From Trichoplusia ni (Eukaryota; Arthropoda; Insecta; Lepidoptera; Noctuidae), in NCBI RefSeq assembly GCF_003590095.1, contig NC_039491.1:3224001-3288000 (forward strand): a stretch of DNA of 64,000 bases. Direction: 5' to 3'. A program made the translations under genes and the position numbers. The notes beneath the pieces are model-generated. The model worked only from the letters and a program-made list of their open reading frames with translations. It was not told the origin of the DNA and ran no database searches. Shown here in pieces: positions 61,400-64,000 of this stretch (positions within the stretch are counted from its first letter, which is position 1; each line of letters starts with the position of its first letter).

Positions 61400-62940
61400 A
61401 TCAAGGCCTGCCAGCATCAGTCTGGATAACATTTAGCTAAAACATTTCTTTCAAAACACAAAAGAAATGGGTAATTAGGTCTTTCATACTAAGTTTAATT
61501 CTTCATCGAGTGGAATAAAGGGAAATTAAGAGTGTATTCATTTAAGAGGTATTTTAGAATTGTGTCTTTTGATGTGGATGTACGATTTACTCCCGAAATA
61601 TTTAAATTTCAAATTAAAATACTCTGACAGAATAAATGCGAGTTTGGAATTTTCCTGTTCAAACCGTCTCGGTGTTTACAGTGACTCCTGCTGTGTCCAA
61701 ATTGTTTCCCAAAATAAATAACGTTCCTTATCTTTTCTCTTTTATTCATGTTTATATCTTTTTATTTTGACTTAACAATGTAAGGGAGCTCTGCAATATG
61801 TCAACGCAGCTTTGTTTTACGGTATTTTCATATCTCGTTTTATTTTCTTGTAAACATTTATGGTCCATTTTGAGTGCAGGCTCGTTTGCAGAGGTTCCAG
61901 CTACAATTTGATAGGTACGAAGTTTAAGTGGTGCTTGCGCTTGTACCCACTCAGCACTCTAACAGTTGATGCCCAGTTTTACTGAATTAAACCTTTTTTT
62001 GCATTTTGTTTTGTTGAGATTTTAATACGCGACGTTATAATGTTTCTTTTTATATTATGACGTCAACATGTAAATGCGTGGAACAGAAGGCATGTAGGTT
62101 TTAAGGTTAGCGAGTCAAAGGTGCGATGTTGTTTATTTAAATAAATGCTAAAAAGGTAAAGCAGGTTTTAATGCTTGATATAAAATGTATCTAAATTGTC
62201 TAGGCCCGTCTACTAGTAGGTCATAATCATAGCCAGACGACGATCAAACTGGCCAATTCCGTTAAGTAAGTATTTAAAAGTACCTAATTAAATACTATTA
62301 TTAAAATGACTTGTTTTCCTACCACTGGCTTACATTACCAAGTACATGAAAACCCGCAGAACGCTAGTGTACATATTAAGAGTCTTGCTCACAGCGAGAA
62401 TGTTTGAATAATTCTGTTTACATACGGTGGCAAATTAATGCATCACGCATAATACCTAGAAGCGACACTTATCTCTTGAGACACAGAAATGCACTATAAA
62501 GCTCTAAAGGCACTGTAATAATTTCTGACAAACAGACGAACCGAGGACCGTGTAACACTCGTAGATATAATAAGTAAATATGTCAATGATCTTTTCGTCA
62601 GACCTAGGAAATGAAATCAAAGGATTTAATATTTTATAGAACCATTAAGTTGTGTTTAAATAAAGCCTCGCTATCGATTTGATCAAAAGGCCGTGACCTT
62701 TAAAAACGTAGATAAAAGCGAGGAATTTTGTTATAATTATTATTTACGCCAATAAAATACACATAATACTATTAAAATATGCTTTTTCGGATATTTGAAG
62801 GAAAAAGTATTTTGCACAGAATTTGCGGACGGAGTTTTTTATTACAAATTACGATACAAAAAAGTTCAACCATTACGTAAAAAAGAATTGCAAATAAATA
62901 GTCTTTGTCTTTAGGAACTCTAGAATTTCAGGCTGACAAG
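61400..62940. other. AT-rich DNA, no gene seen
   Basis: No coding frame, repeat or RNA gene could be supported here. Confidence 0.5.
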
Positions 62941-62986
62941 CGCTACTCATATTTTAGTGTAACAGGTTTTTTTTTGTTTATTCAGC

Positions 62987-63079
62987 ATGAAACATGGTAT
63001 ATTGATAGCAAAAGCTCGTACAGTCAAGTTTAGCGAACGACAAAGGCTAGTCTCATCCACATGCACTTGTGTTGTGTAA
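62987..63079 (+). CDS. Candidate exon start after a strong acceptor
   Basis: A strong acceptor (gtttttttttgtttattcag) ends at 62985. An ATG begins one base into the segment and opens 30 codons, starting MKHGILIAKARTVKFSERQR, to TAA at 63077-63079. No good donor lies inside. It could be a terminal exon, a chance frame after a chance acceptor, or the shadow of the minus-strand frame that overlaps it. Confidence 0.12.
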   Translation: MKHGILIAKARTVKFSERQRLVSSTCTCVV

Positions 63080-63374
63080 CAAACACGGAGTACGGATACA
63101 TCAAGTGCAGTGCATTCACGATTCATCTCGATGAATGACACTTGATTACCGAGCGAGCTAACCGGGAATGGAATGTCACTTCGATCATACGTACAAACAA
63201 CTGCCTCACTTTGATCCTTGTAAGCAGAACTCTAGTGCTTCTGTCAGCGTTTGACAATTAGAACCTCATTAATACATCCCAGTTTGATGTCATGCCATAA
63301 GCGATCTTCGTTAATTGAATACTTTGAAACTCAAATTTTTGGAATCCTCGTTCAATTAATCTTTTTGTCTTCAG

Positions 63375-63455
63375 GAAGTAACAGCGCGTACTGAGCTTGT
63401 TAACACAAGACGATCGAAACAAATGACTCGTTGTTCATTAAGTATTCATCGTTAG
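63375..63455 (+). CDS. Candidate terminal exon
   Basis: A good acceptor (atctttttgtcttcag) ends at 63374. Only frame 0 is open after it, for 26 codons starting EVTARTELVNTRRSKQMTRC, then TAG at 63453-63455. The peptide is basic with no known motif. An AATAAA lies about 190 bases downstream (63642-63647), which would suit a 3' end, but that hexamer is common in AT-rich DNA. Confidence 0.15.
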   Translation, partial: EVTARTELVNTRRSKQMTRCSLSIHR

Positions 63456-63459
63456 ACAA

Positions 63460-64000
63460 GAATATAGAAGCTGTACTGTGACGTCACTTATTCGTCGTTA
63501 GTAATTGTATGGAAGTAAAGTGATTGCCTTCGTTTTCTTATCTTCAAGGAAGAAAAGCTATAAGGCGACACGTTTTACAAACAAAATAAGACGCGTCAAA
63601 GGAAAGGGCTCGGTGTAGCGATATTCGGAGGGCACGATGAATAAACAACAGATGTTTATGTCACTCTACCCGAAGGGACCGACACTGCATGGGCCGAATT
63701 TATAAATAATCAATCCTAGTGGGAGTACTTCACTTATGTACATTTTTTTCATGTAAGGTTTTGTTTCAAGTGATTGCTAGATTTTTTTTTACCTTTCGTA
63801 CCGTAAATATTTGTCAACGTAGCAATAACTTATGTCACAAGAAATGATTTCCATTTTAACTATTATTTTTACAGTCAGTTACACGACATCTTTCCATAAG
63901 TTTCCCTTTGTATTTTTTTTCTGATGATTTATTGCAGTCATTCCACATAAAACATATTTACGTTTGCCTAAAATTATAAAAACCTCACGTTTATTAAAAA
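63460..64000. other. AT-rich end of window, acceptor-like tracts only
   Basis: Two further pyrimidine-rich CAG sites end at 63874 (tattatttttacag) and 63937 (ctgatgatttattgcag). Either could start an exon that continues past the window edge, but neither has a supported donor or recognisable peptide. Confidence 0.35.

Noticed and set aside
1..64000. CRISPR array, bacterial operons, rRNA or tRNA genes
   Set aside because: No regularly spaced direct repeats, no coding clusters, and no tRNA B-box within a foldable cloverleaf were found by eye. The DNA is clearly eukaryotic.

Overview
The window looks like non-coding genomic DNA from a moth or butterfly (Lepidoptera). It is AT-rich, has no open reading frame longer than about 150 codons, and shows no operons or bacterial signals. 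The animal-genome call rests on short interspersed retroelements. The lepidopteran call rests on repeat families I recognise from memory: a LINE 3' end coding for a reverse-transcriptase C-terminus (29180-29375), a poly(A)-tailed SINE-like insert (32361-32519), and two retroelement 3' ends joined at an ATC microsatellite (30357-30596). The first two carry perfect target-site duplications of 14 and 19 bp, so they are certain retroinsertions whatever their family names.

Layout. 1-29 kb is AT-rich unique sequence with a G-rich heptamer repeat (4981-5015), a hairpin-bearing dispersed repeat present twice (10681-10730 and 14921-15013), and a few exon-like segments. 29-33 kb is the retroelement cluster. 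Around 33.6-34.1 kb is a GC-rich block with a minus-strand reading frame that has a good start context. 39.3-49.4 kb holds a run of short CpG-rich islands, one with a G-quadruplex-type motif, suggesting promoters, enhancers or first exons. 49-64 kb is AT-rich again, with the best exon-like segments at 57596-57675 (plus) and 61218-61339 (minus).

No complete gene can be assigned. The simplest reading is one very long plus-strand intron, or intergenic DNA beside a developmental gene. Some support comes from several plus-strand sites where a 3' splice site is joined directly to a 5' splice site (AG|GT), the form of recursive-splicing ratchet points. The best are at 53497/53498, 46946/46947 and 5958/5959. 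I found no equally good site on the minus strand by eye. All exon and ratchet calls are predictions from splice-signal shape, and some will be chance matches in a window this large.
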